Under the pieces are notes generated by a model. It was not told where the DNA came from, did no database searches, and was given only the letters and a program-made list of their open reading frames with translations. A program made the position numbers and the translations under genes. A stretch of 64,000 bases of DNA from Phallusia mammillata (Eukaryota; Chordata; Ascidiacea; Phlebobranchia; Ascidiidae): contig QLIY01000371.1 in assembly GCA_003260075.1 (NCBI GenBank), positions 62,001-126,000 on the forward strand, written 5' to 3'. Shown piece by piece: positions 1-11,900 of this stretch (within the stretch, counting starts at the first letter, position 1; each line of letters opens with the position of its first letter).

Positions 1-741
1 TTTGCACAAAGCAAATATATTTAAGCTGTAGACTTTCTGTTTTGGTGAACAATGTTATAAAGTTGTAGCACCGCTTCCTGTGTTAGCTGCTCTGATAAAT
101 CTGACTCACAGTGACACGAGCATGCTATGAGCTGGTCTTACATCACACACGAAGTGACTTCCTATAAACTAATTTTGTTATGGCTGAGTTTATCTACACA
201 ATGCAAATATGGATGGTTAGGAAATATCCTGTAGTTTAGTGAACAAATAAAGAATTGTCAAAACACATCTTATTTGGGAACAATATAATTCAATCAGTCT
301 TATAAATGGTGCTAATTTAGCATTTTGTCCACATACTTCTAGTTTTACTTGCTACTGGTGTTCTTTAATTAGCTTAATATGATTAGTTTATTCTTCCATT
401 GACCAAACCACATTTTTGAATTACGTACAGTTTGGCCATTAGCAAAACAACAATTGTTTTGATCTAGGTTGAAATAGAATAAAATGGACAGTTTATGCAT
501 AATTACACTATGGTTTATTAATTGCTATAAATTGAACCTACTTCTGTCATTGACTTGTGTTGTAAATTACATAATCAACATTTTTACATGTGTGGGAAGT
601 GAGTGTAAAAAATCCCACTGAAAAATAACAGAGTGAGTAAATCTCTTTTTCCGTTAAGGCCATAACATATGTGGAACAGTATTACAGTGCAATCCAACTC
701 TTGTATTTGATGTTTCCAATAACATTCCTATATTTTTACAG
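1..741. other. Intron upstream of the WIP-family exon
   Basis: This AT-rich stretch has no exon that I can support. It ends in a pyrimidine tract and AG acceptor (740-741) feeding the coding exon at 742, so most of it is probably intron of the WIP-family gene entering from the left. Confidence 0.5.
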
Positions 742-1407
742 ATGATTTTGAGAATCGGTTTCAGTTCAACCAGAACTTGTCAAACCCTGAGCCGTTTCAA
801 AATTATCCAAAAACTTACCCGAGCCATAACCCAAAAAGAGGTGAGGGACTTTAAAAGGCAACAACTCCACCATTGTTAAATATTTAAGCAACAGGATTTT
901 TTAGTGTGTTGTTGTTAATCTGATAAACAACCAGTTGTGACATCATATTATGTCCTTGTGTTGTCATATATTCTCTTTGTTGCAACGAAAGGGCATTAAA
1001 TAAGAAAGTGAAAGCTTAATGATCTCTATATTACAAAGACACAAATTTTGATTTGAACAAAGGTTCTGCTTTAAACCTAAAAAGTTGTGTTTGCTTCCAA
1101 ACTTGTTATTTGCTGAAACAAAGCATTAGAAGTGTTTAGAATATTTTCAAATTTTCTGTTTGGTTTTTCACACAAGTTGCAGAAACATTTTTCTCTCTTA
1201 CTTTGATCTATGTACGACAAAGTAAGCGTCATGCAAAACGAAGTTTTTGCATTACATATAAACATCTAAGTGAAATACACAACAAACGCATGGTGCAAAC
1301 CAACTTCATGATTTGCTTGATGGAAGAACATTCTCAACTTTTCAGGAGCTGGGAATCGTCGTGTCCCCAACGCAAACCCTCCCCCTCCCCCACACATGCA
1401 TGCATAA
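742..1407 (+). CDS. WIP/WIPF-family protein, last two coding exons (WASP-binding C-terminus)
   Basis: WIP proteins bind and stabilise WASP/N-WASP and regulate Arp2/3-driven actin assembly; their C-terminal region contacts the WASP WH1 domain. Exon 742-840 is entered in phase 1 and reads DDFENRFQF then NPEPFQNYPKTYPS. This fits the WIP WASP-binding pattern of an ESRF/ENRF aromatic motif followed by PEP and YPSK. Donor GTGAGG follows, again phase 1. Exon 1346-1407 reads GAGNRRVPNA, a run of five prolines, HMHA and TAA (1405-1407), parallel to the GSNRR...APPLPP tail of vertebrate WIP. The family call rests on this motif string from memory. Upstream exons (WH2, proline-rich body) lie outside the window. 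The frame is kept exactly across the intron, which supports both exons. Confidence 0.75.
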
Positions 1408-3294
1408 TCACTGGAGCGTGTCAGGCTTTTATGATGTCATAGATGTGTGGCTATATGCAAAGTGGTCATTGGATGAAGTTGCAATATTTACTCAGACCCA
1501 AGCCCCTGCACACAAATGTTCCAACTGAAATCATCAGTCTGTGTGAACATATATAATAGATATTTCTTGATCGAATCTGCTGGTTAGTTTATCCTTGTTA
1601 CTATGGCAATATGGTTGCCAGGGTACTTTTGATCATTGTTTTCTATTACCGTGGTGATTGGTTCTTCTTGTTGCCTTGGTGATCTGCTTTTCCATAACCT
1701 CGCATGTGCACTAACTTCATCTTGTTTTCAGCTCAGACCTAAAGTATCATGTAAATATGATGTCATAATGCTTCTCTGTTGCAAAACAAGTAATGCTTTA
1801 TGATGACTAGTTGGGACAAGTTATTCTTGGTAAAAGTTTGTTTTACTGAATTTGTACATAGAATTATTCATACAAACTTTAAAGCAGCAACACTGGTTAA
1901 GTTGGTTTGGAGCAAAACATGGAAGCTCATGTTCAGATATATTTATGTCACTTGCACTCATTTCCATAGCAACGGTTGTGGTGTAACCATGGTGACCACA
2001 CCAAATCTGCTTGTTTCCTGGCATCCATTGTTGCATGACGTCATAATGTATTTTGTGCCGCTTTGCAATATTTCGTTTACCGTTTATGACGTCATTATAC
2101 TCATTTTAAATTGGGAACAATTCGCGAATTGTGTTGTTTTGAATTTTTCCGCGTTGTTTTATTCGATGATTACTTATTAGACCGCTTCGTTCGTTGTATA
2201 TTCCACATATATTAACATTGTTTTCTCGCAACCAAGTGTGAAATTGCTGCATTAGCGACACCATGTGGTTGCACTATTGTCTTTTGTGCGACCGCAAGTT
2301 GGCGCTATAGCTCAATTGTTCGCCCCTTTTCAAGTGACTTGGCTGATTGTAAAAAAAGTTAATTTCTTTTGCTTGTGTTGATTAATTCGCGGCCCTGCTC
2401 ATTGGGTCGGGAAATATATTCAAATACATAGAAATCAAGTTGGAATTATTACAGCAGGAACGTATTTGTCGGAGCAGCGCAAAGTGTTTATCCCAATACA
2501 GGCCACACGCAAAAATATCGGACCAATTTTTTCCTCTCATGCGGTTTCTCGGTTAACAAGGTTGGTAAGTAGTTGGAAGTGCCGAGTTCTGCTCTAACCA
2601 TTCGTGTACATTAATTCGAGCCCGAACATTTGAGCGTTTGCGATTTAAGTTTGCTTGGTTGGGAATGGACGTAACGTAAGATCGGTGATAATATTTCCTG
2701 TGGTCTAGCCGTGTGTTATATATGTTACGTCCGTTGTGCAGCTGCTTAATAATTAATCTTATGAACTTGGAATTTGTCTATCTTATTTGTAGGTCAATTT
2801 CTGCAAGCCTGACTTCACAATCGGCATTCGGCATCATTTTGCCCCAATTCCACCGACTTTCGGGTTTTACAGAGACAACGCTTTACAAAAATATTTCGGC
2901 TGTGCTGTGGCGTTAGATTTGCGGTTTCAGGTCTGCTGATGTAACTCTATTGCCACAGATTCTTAATTATTGTAAGAAGCAAGTAGTTCGACTTTACTTA
3001 GGCTGAATCAGATAATGGGGACTTTTACCAACTGGTCGCTCTTCTGGTGGTGGGAATGAAAGTATGAGAACCGACTAGAACAGGTTTTTGCGGCCAAAAA
3101 ATTTTGCGAATCGTTGTGAAAAATGCTACATTCCATTAAGTTCTGCTTGAAGCGGGCAATTACCAATCCCACGCTTTCTGCATGTGCCTTAGCGCACTTT
3201 TAAACTAGTGGGAGGTTCCGACTGAAACAGTGGTTGTTGACGAGCACCAAGTAGCCTATGTGTTGGGATTGTTTGTGGCAAGTTTGGAAAATAA
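1408..3294. other. 3' UTR and intergenic region, no gene seen
   Basis: This follows the WIP-family stop codon. The open frames here (for example 1800-2180) have no splice support or family likeness. Two TGACGTCA palindromes lie at about 2037 and 2088. I could not fix a polyadenylation site. Confidence 0.4.
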
Positions 3295-4297
3295 ATGGAC
3301 ACAACAGAAAATGCAGTGAAAGAAGCTTCTTCAATTCAAGTAAGACGTTTTTCACATGATTTTTTTATTGATTTTGTCAACATCGGAAGTTTGGGTGCAA
3401 AGCTTGTTCTTGAACATTTGAAAAGTTTTATGGGTAAAGACGAAACACTGGTGTATTATGCATTGGATTATTAGTGGGTGTGATCCCTTTAGAAAATCAC
3501 TGGTTTGTTTGTATGAACTCACTGTGTGACGACAGATATGACGTAACGAACGCCAGCCATCGGTCTACACTAGATTTAATTGATTTTGCAAATATTTCTT
3601 TGTTTATTCCGTTCCCCGGACCAGTGTATTACATTGTGATGTATTTGATTGTAACATGCACGTTAGGTTGTTTGTGTTATTTGATTATTGGTAGTTCTGA
3701 CACAAATCTGAATCAGTTGTTGATTACTGGCTCTCTGCTGCACCTAGAAGTTTTACATCTTGCAACTATGAGCGCTAAGAATCGCTATTTGTTGGATGAA
3801 ACGGCGATTTTCTTTTGCGCGATAAGCCGATTGTTACAATTCGATTGTTCCATTATGACAATGAATAATAGAATGCGTCCATTCTTAACTTTGTTGTGTT
3901 AAGACACGTGTAAGTTTGTCGCGAACTAAAATCCGCTGCGACAAATTTTGTTTTGGTGCGAAGTGAGCTAGACTGATATTTTGACTTCGAGCAGAATTTC
4001 GTAATTTGTCGTTTTGTTCGTTAACTTGTGAAGTAGTTTGGAAAGAATGCGTGTTTGTGAGTTTTTAGAGGATCTAGTTGCAAATCTGACTGTTGCTTTC
4101 TTTTCAGTGGCTGTAAAGTTTCCGGTTCGAATATAGGAATGTAAAAAATAACAATTGTAAAAAAGCTCAAACAATTCACGTACAACAAAGTATTGTGCAT
4201 TTCAATTGTGCATGGTGCACTAAAACAGGATTTAGAAAGTTAACAGCAGTTAAAATACTGGTAAACGATTGTTGGTTAACGTAGTGAGAAATCGGTT

Positions 4298-5064
4298 ATG
4301 GATACAACGTCACAAAGTCGCAGGACTTCCGTTATAATTTCCGGAAGTAGAAACGTCGGTTTTGAAGATGAAAATGACGAGTTGACTCGATATTGTTGGA
4401 TGTGCTACAAGCAACACAGTAAGATGGGAAGTGTTTTGTTGTTTGTGCATAAAACTTGAACTTGAACACGTTTAAAACTAAAGCTGGTTCCTTGTGAGCT
4501 TCGTGCAACTGATCGTGGTAAAGTTTTGGCGTCAATTAAAACAATAACTATGTAGATAAATAATAACTAATTCCGACAAGTATTGTCTAACCTGCTATTA
4601 GGAAGCAATTTATGTCCGACTTGCACTGGAAATACGTTTAAACCATTTTCCCGTAACGCATTTTCCAAAAAAAATTCGCTTTAACACAAAGGCTTCCCAT
4701 GTAGACGGAAGTGCTTTTAAAATTCTATTGTTTTCGATTTTAAAAACAAAATCTGCTCACATTTTGTAAACAAAACCTTTCAGACTTTCCGGAAAGGGCG
4801 CGCAAAAACTTCGATGACGTCATGAGCGGTCACGTGGGAAAGTTATTGTCAAATCTGATTGGTCGTTGGGAGGATGACGTCACAATGCTCGGTCAGCTGA
4901 GTTTGTTCGGAACGAATTTTCGCTTTATTGTCACGTGGTTGGAAAGTCAACAGCGCCGCAAGTGTCGAAGGAAAAAGTCGCAACCAAAAGTTTCGGATCA
5001 GGCGGCTGCCGCTAGTAGGAGGGCAAGTTACGCCAGCGTCGTTTACCGGTTAAATAAACGCTGA
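4298..5064 (+). CDS. Unrecognised two-exon gene, 133-residue basic protein
   Basis: Exon 1 (4298-4418) starts at ATG and reads MDTTSQSRRTSV..., then an acidic DENDE and RYCWMCYKQH. It ends at donor GTAAGA in phase 1. Exon 2 (4784-5064) follows a clear CCTTTCAG acceptor in the matching phase and reads NFPERARKNFDDVMSGHVG, continues through a mostly hydrophobic middle, then a strongly basic QQRRKCRRKK, an alanine/serine stretch and TGA. The phase match, good splice sites and an open frame through both exons are the evidence. I do not recognise the family. CWMC recalls the first zinc ligands of RING-CH (MARCH) proteins, but no later ligands follow, so I do not make that call. There is no signal peptide. 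An AATAAA overlaps the last codons. Two TGACGTCA palindromes lie in exon 2. Confidence 0.5.
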
Positions 5065-6767
5065 CTTCGTGAGACGAGATTTTTAGTAAGACGCAATTTA
5101 TTCGCACATCTGTTTTTTCGTTTCAAAATTTTTGCTAATGCAAAACCGTAAAATCTGAATTTTTGTATTTGGAACCTTGGCCAACAAAGGAATTTGAGCA
5201 CGTATGACACAATGTTATTGACTATCGTTTGACTGTTTTAATCGGTCGTATTTAGTTACACCAACATTGGTTCTCGTCCCTTTCCTCCTCGTTTACCTCT
5301 TTGCAGATTTTCGTGGTAATATTAACCCGAGATTTATCATGCTTTCCCCTATAAAGCATGTTATATTTACCCCTGATTGAAAACGCTTAAGTTGGGGGGG
5401 GGGAAGTTTCTTTAACACCGAGATTTTTCATGCTCACCCCTATAAAGCATGTTATATTTACCCCTGATTGAAAACGCTTAAGTTAAACTCAGCATAACAA
5501 AGGTTTAAAATTTCGGACGTAAATATCAACAATGTTCTTGGAGTAGAAAATCTATTTCGGCTGTTGGATATTAAACATAAATTCACTCCACGGTTGATAC
5601 CAAGATGATGTTTGGAAACAAGTTTGATTTTCGGTTTTTATTTAACGAAACAGACAAAGTATAAACAATTCACAGATCATGAGTTGTAGTATTCTCTTCT
5701 AAAGTTGATCAAAGTTACTTCAAGAACCACTCGAAGAACGAAAATAATGCCGTTGAAAACTAAAACAAAAATGTTTATCTTTAAAATAAAACGCAAAATT
5801 TTACACCGCTAGATGGTGCTAAGGTACGTCGCATTATACTGAATTGTGATTTTTAAGCGCTTTAATTATGTTTTTGCCCATCCCTCTAGCAGGCATCATT
5901 CTGCAATGCGGTTTAAGAGAAAGAACACGGCGAATCCATCATATCGTATTGACACATAAACAAGATAATGTTAAAACAGTCTAATCTTATTCTTAGTAAT
6001 GGACTTTGTTGTTGACATAGTAATTTTAATTTACTACAGAAATAAACAGCTTAGAATACAATATTATCCACCCCATAATGTGTGTTTCTCAAACTTTTAT
6101 TTACCCCGATGCGGATCTATAATATGTTAATCAAAATTGTAAGGGTCGCCATAAACAGTAATGTGGAAAAAACGATCGTTTACTTTGGTGATATTTTGAA
6201 ATTAAGGTTTTTGTTGTCCTTGGACACACATGGATACCTGCCAGGGCGCACCGTTTGAAAAACCCTTATATACCTATATATTGTGTGGACACAATTAATT
6301 TTACCCATGCTGTTTTTCATAAAGCGAAAAATCGATGGAGTGGCTTTTGTGTGTTTCCAATATTAATTTCATTATTATCCTGTTATAAGTGTTAGAAACC
6401 CGCAAATAAACCCGGACAAATAAACGGGCTTTGTGTGAGCAATGTCATCTCCAAATAAGGGAAGCTTCTGCATATTTCAGTGAAATTATACGGATGTCTA
6501 TGAAGCTGTTTCCCGCTTACGTTATTTCTTCGTAGTTTGTTTAAAGTCGACTGTCGCAGTATTTCAAGTCAAGCCTAATCCAAATCATGCTTGCCAATGA
6601 GAACCGAAATTTTTGATCTTGGATATCTGATTTTCAACAACTAGAAAACGTGCATAAAAATGCGTGGGCCATCCTAGGCTTATTTACATTTTGATGGTTG
6701 ACCAGGTCACCGTAAAGCTGCGCATGTAGTTTCATCTGATTGTAAAGTTTTTTAAAATTTTGTTTAC
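5065..6767. repeat. Intergenic region with one G-run-marked local duplication
   Basis: No gene was found. A segment at 5328-5393 is repeated at 5419-5484 with a few differences, and ten Gs (5394-5403) sit at the junction. This is the first example of the pattern seen through the window. The remaining exons of the minus-strand gene at 6768-7233 should lie in this stretch or further left, but I could not find them. Confidence 0.5.
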
Positions 6768-7233
6768 CTATAAGAAGACAAGAAATTCTGTCAGTTCGTC
6801 GTTTGTATCTTGATGTTTTGTACACAAATCCGAGAACAGACATGAGAAATGTGATAACGTGCAGCACCTTAAAGAAAACAACAACATAATTATTGCTACA
6901 TTAGTTATTAAACAGCAATTCTTGTTTGTAGTTTTACAAGAAAAACGACAACAACAGCAGCCTAATTCTTATCTGGGATTGTGACACAAAATTAAATTAA
7001 GGCATAAATAAGGCACATAATTTTGTGACACTTTCTTTACCCACCAGTGTGATGTACGTAAAACTTTGGGTAGTAAGCAAGGGCTGGCCGATGCTGTATT
7101 GAACAATGTCGTTTGTGAGGCCTCCGAGCAGCACAATTCCGCAGAGGGCGGACAGTTGCGAAAGCAGTTCGTCTTTTCGACGCCATTTGACGATTTCCTT
7201 TGTATTGATACTGCCAGATGAATATCTGGCCAT
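6768..7233 (-). CDS. Unrecognised membrane protein, first two exons
   Basis: On the minus strand, exon 1 (7233 down to 7045) opens with MARYSSGSINTKEIVKWRRK and has a hydrophobic stretch SALCGIVLLGGL. It ends phase 0 at donor GTGGGT. Exon 2 (6867 to 6768, 100 bp) starts after TTTCTTTAAG and reads VLHVITFLMSVLGFVYK, then basic TSRYKRR, ending phase 1 at donor GTAAAC. Joining them makes a continuous hydrophobic helix across the splice junction, which supports the model. The topology would be two membrane segments with a basic segment after the second. I do not recognise the family and could not find the next exon, so the product is incomplete. Confidence 0.5.
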
Positions 7234-8947
7234 TCCATACTTAAACGTTGCAAGAAGTTTACTTTAAACTACGTCCCTTTTAAGCCCGCCTTGTTGCGGA
7301 CTGACGACATAATTTAAATCACAATTTATCTGACATAGAGAACATTAAATTCCGTGCAATTATACTATCTTTGGATTGTTTATGACGTAAGAGGTTGAAC
7401 TGTTACGTCAAGAATGGACAATTATGGCTGCAAAGTTTAAGTCCTTTGCCTAAGTTTCAGCTGGTTTGCATTTACTACTAAATGTAAATTAGCTAATTGG
7501 CATGTTTTCAAACCCCAAAGAACGCCGACAAGTTATTCAACACACGATGTATTGTTCATTTTTCTTTTGTAAGAATAAACGATGTACAGCAAAGGTTTTA
7601 AAAAACACAAAATCGTCGGTAATAAAACATACAAATCAACTTTTTGTGCAAGGTTTGAAATGTTTTCGTAGGAATGCTTGAATTTTTCGTAATTGTTGGA
7701 GTTAATTACAAAGCAGAATTTATAGAAATTATTTAAATGTTTGTCATGTTATGAATTCACAAAACACAAGGTTACTGGTATTTAAGTTTTGGTCCAATCA
7801 ATGTTTACCAATTTCAACAATTTTTGTCAGAAACTTATTAAAACGCAAGTAGGTGCACATTGGGGCAATAAAAATGTACCCAGGGGGGTAAAACCGCCCC
7901 AAACACCAACAAAAAGTACCTAACCCCATAGCACAGTGGGTGGTGCATCTATTTGATGTTGGACTTCAGACAACATACAAGCACATTGCTATAACTGGTC
8001 TGAGGTTTACATGCTTGTATTTTGATTCAAGTTTAACGCAGGATCTACCACAGGAAATAACAAGCTTACATTGAGATTGGGAAAAACACCTGCTAAAAGT
8101 TAAGATTAATTAAAGAAAACACTGAGATATTTTCCCAATGAAGATTTAAACGCAAAAATAACAAGTGCAATAAAATAAAAAAATTGAAACGAAAACAAAA
8201 ATACAAGTGAAGAAATTTCACAGATTTTGTTTTTTAATTTGATCTAACAGAATTGATGCATAAAATCTTGGACCACGTGTTACAATTGTAAATATTGTAG
8301 TTTAAAAACTAAAAAGCATTTTTAATAACCCACTAAAAGCTGTTCATTAAGTTGAATTCGGAAAGCGTTGTTTGTTAAAAGTCTTTGTCGCATTAAATGG
8401 CTACAGTGAATGGAACCAAGCACCCAGAATTTCTTGCATTATCGCCACATAAACAAACATTGTGACGCAATAAATAAATGCATTCGAAGCGGGTAAAAAT
8501 TCTCAGAAAAAATGTGAAGCAAAGTTGACTTTCTGAAGCAGTTGTCATGGTTTTGTCAATTTTAGTGGTTTATGTAGTTCAAGGTTTTGTTTTATTTAAT
8601 ATTGGCTGTGGTTGGAATTTGTTTACGAATATTTTACACTGCATTGTTATCCAGCAGAAATTTAGTGTGCAGCATAACTTAGCAGCGCGGCCGGTTATCT
8701 AAATCGGTGAAAGTTCATTTGTTGTAGAGTGTTGCGTCAAGTGTTGCTCGTGGATTCAATCAACATTTGTAAACAGGAATGAAACGCGTACCTCGTCACC
8801 TCACGCTGTGTGATACACCTTGAAGCGTCGCCGACACGAAACCCCGGGTACCTGTGTTCTGACCCCTTCAACCCCTGCGACGCTCGGGGGCTTATTTTTT
8901 GGGCCGGGGGTTCAACTAGTGTCCCACTGCGCAGCATACACGCGCAG
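7234..8947. other. Intergenic region and ITPK 3' UTR
   Basis: The right part should hold the 3' UTR of the minus-strand kinase gene; a minus-strand AATAAA is present near 8592. The left part holds the promoter of the minus-strand gene starting at 7233, with TGACGTAA and GTTACGTCA CRE-like sites near 7382-7412. No further gene was seen. Confidence 0.4.
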
Positions 8948-11900
8948 CTACGTTTTCTCGCCCACCACTGCAATCTCGGTGGCGCTGTTCCGTGCGTCCT
9001 GACGTCGTAACGCTTTCCGGTTCGATCGAGGACTCCACGTGACGTCATCAGTGACGTGGTTGACCTGCTCGACACTGGGTGGCGCCGTGTGCTGTGGTTC
9101 GTCGTTAGGTGGCGCAGTTTGTTGCAGTTCCACCAGTATTCCTTCAAACAGCGACACTAGGTTGTCCATGCCGAACAGGTAACCGTCCTCTCTGGAAAAG
9201 TTTTCAATGTTTAAATTCTTTATCAAATATGGACACGCAAATATTCTATTGTACCCTTCTCTATCAGCACTCAATTGGGAGTTTTATTGATTCTATGGGC
9301 GCGACGTCGCTACTCAAGTTTTTATGTAAACGAAAATTTTCCACGCGGCCGATATCTTACAAATGTCAGGTACCGCCGATATTAAGCGGTCATCAGGTGA
9401 TAAACATCGCCAGCACAACAATTTTACCACAATGAAGATAAATGTTTAACGTTATAAATGCCACAGGACATATGCAAGACACTTCCCTTCAACACCACTG
9501 TGAGCGCTGGGGGGGGGGGTAAACGAAAATTTTCCACGCGACCGATATCTCACAAATGTCAGTTACTGTCAATATTAGGCGGCCATCAGGCGATAAACCA
9601 TCGCCAACACAACAATTTTACCACAATGATGATAAATGTTTACCGTTATAAATGGCACAGGACATATGCAAGACACTTCCCTTCAACACCACTGTGAGCG
9701 CTGTGGAGTTATGTAACTAGTCAGACGGTACATCACGTGGTTCGCTAACGGAAACGGTTATGACATCACAGACGGTTGTGTGTGGGTTGGTGCGTGTTAT
9801 GTGTTGGCTGGTCATTGCTGTGCTTCGCAAAATAATTCGACTAATGATGTACGACTTGCAGCAATGTTGCGGTCAGCAGGAATACAACTATAGCTCGCTT
9901 CCAAAAAATTCAATTCAGCGTAAAAACGGCGGCGTTAATTAAATGAATAGTGTATTTTTAGATTCCATTGAGGTCATAAATACCATTGTGATGTGACTGT
10001 ACAGTCAATCAACATTAGGGTGAACAATAAAACCTCATAATGTCTAATTTTACATCATTTTTTCGTGAATCATTTTAATCAATGTGCGCCCTTTAAAGGA
10101 CGGATTACTAAAAATACATTCTGCTGTATTTTGGCGAAAAATGTCTAAAACTGTGCAGTTGAATTTTGCCCTTTTACAATAATGACAACAAAAACGTAAC
10201 CAGTTGTAGAACCCCAGAACGCTGTGTTTCACATTTGGGTACCAACCTAATTACAACAGTCGCATTTCTTAAACCTTGTAGCAGGTCAACTGGGGGCATT
10301 ATGACACAATAATAAGATGTAGCCATTAGCAACACAGCGTCATATGTGCTATAAATTAAGCGTACGACATTTACCACTTTTGCGTTTAAGTTCTTCGACT
10401 ATAAGTTGCGGCAGGTGCATTAAAGCGGGGCTATCTTTGTTGGGAGAAGCAACAGCTGGTTAAGCGATGCACACGGCAGGTTACACAGATGTGCTGTGTT
10501 CAAGTTGTCAATACAAAACCCATCACCAATACAACATAAATTGAGTGGGTTCGGTGTATGCAGTGGTGGGATTCAGCCGGTTCGCACCGGTTCCATAGAA
10601 CCGTCTCGGGGGGGGGGGTTTTATGAGATCAGCGCACCGGTTAGCACTACTGGTTACTGTCAAAGGACATTTTGTAACAGAACCGGCTGAAAAATATGAC
10701 TTTTGTGATAGAACCGGCTGACAATAAATTTAAATCCCACCGCTGGGTGTATGTAAGCTTGAAAACTAGGCTACATTGGCCACTGACTGTAAAATTTACA
10801 TCCAAAATATCATCTGGGTTTGGCGCACAGCTGTGTTAAGTTGAACTTGCCTGTTCCCCTCCTTCCATTCAGACCGGTGGTCCAGCTTCTGGCTGCTGGG
10901 AAGTCGTGTTGTTTTACCGAAGTCGATCATCCAAACGTTTGCCTCCCCTGTACTGTCGTGGACGAACAACAACGAGCTTCCTATCACCTGCACACAAGTA
11001 AATGTTAAATGTTTAACTTAATGAATATAGTGTTGTTGCCAGGCATGTTTCATAAACTTTTCTTTTTGTTCAACCGACAAATTTAAACAAATCATCCGAC
11101 GTTTTACTCTGCTTAGAACGGCGAGACTTTGAAACGTCGGATGATTTGTTTATATTTGCCGCTTGAACAAAGTTGGGTTCAAGTTAATGTTGTGCACACA
11201 ATGTTTCGGTTTGTTGTGGTACTGGCAGTAAACCTCAGTGACAGAGCGCTGGTTTTAAAAACGTGAGAAACTTTTTAAACTTAATATGAAGCTTTGCATT
11301 GGGTGTGAAGTATTGCGCCACACAGAGATGCCCGTTTATCTGCGTGTAACAGTAAAATGTGTCGAATAAAACCAGGGTGGATATATAATTAGAAATAGCC
11401 CAACGGGTTTAATTGAATGAACTGCAATGCAGCAGCAATTAGAATGCTTGCTATAACTTGGACCATCAAAAACCTGCCACTTAACTTTGTCTGCACCGAC
11501 ATCCTCAAGTTATAAATAACCGCAGCACAAGAAGCGACATAAATACACACAACCTAATGGACGGCATAATAAACAATAGACACATTCTTAACCTCTCTAT
11601 TAACGACTGTGACGTCACAAAGGCGCTTGTGGTTGCTAAATATATGAGCAAAATAATTCAGAAATGTCAGATCGATTTAGTAGGTCAGACGGGTTGTTAA
11701 CATTGAGTACGAAATAATTCCACAGGTGTGCCGCTGGTGGTTCTTTCAATAATTAATATGTTCCAGAGTCGCAATGGGATTAAGGAACAACGAAATTTAA
11801 TGGAAGGATCGTGTCAGATCTCAGATAAGCCGTGTTAATAACTCGTTCCCCCTACGAGGTTTGCTGACGACACGTGTTGGGAAATCAACATGTTATTTGT

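Noticed and set aside
1800-2180. 126-codon open frame
   Set aside because: Composition is like the surrounding non-coding DNA, there is an overlapping open frame on the other strand and no recognisable domain.
4298-4418. RING-CH (MARCH) ubiquitin ligase
   Set aside because: CWMC is the only resemblance; the second exon lacks the remaining zinc ligands.
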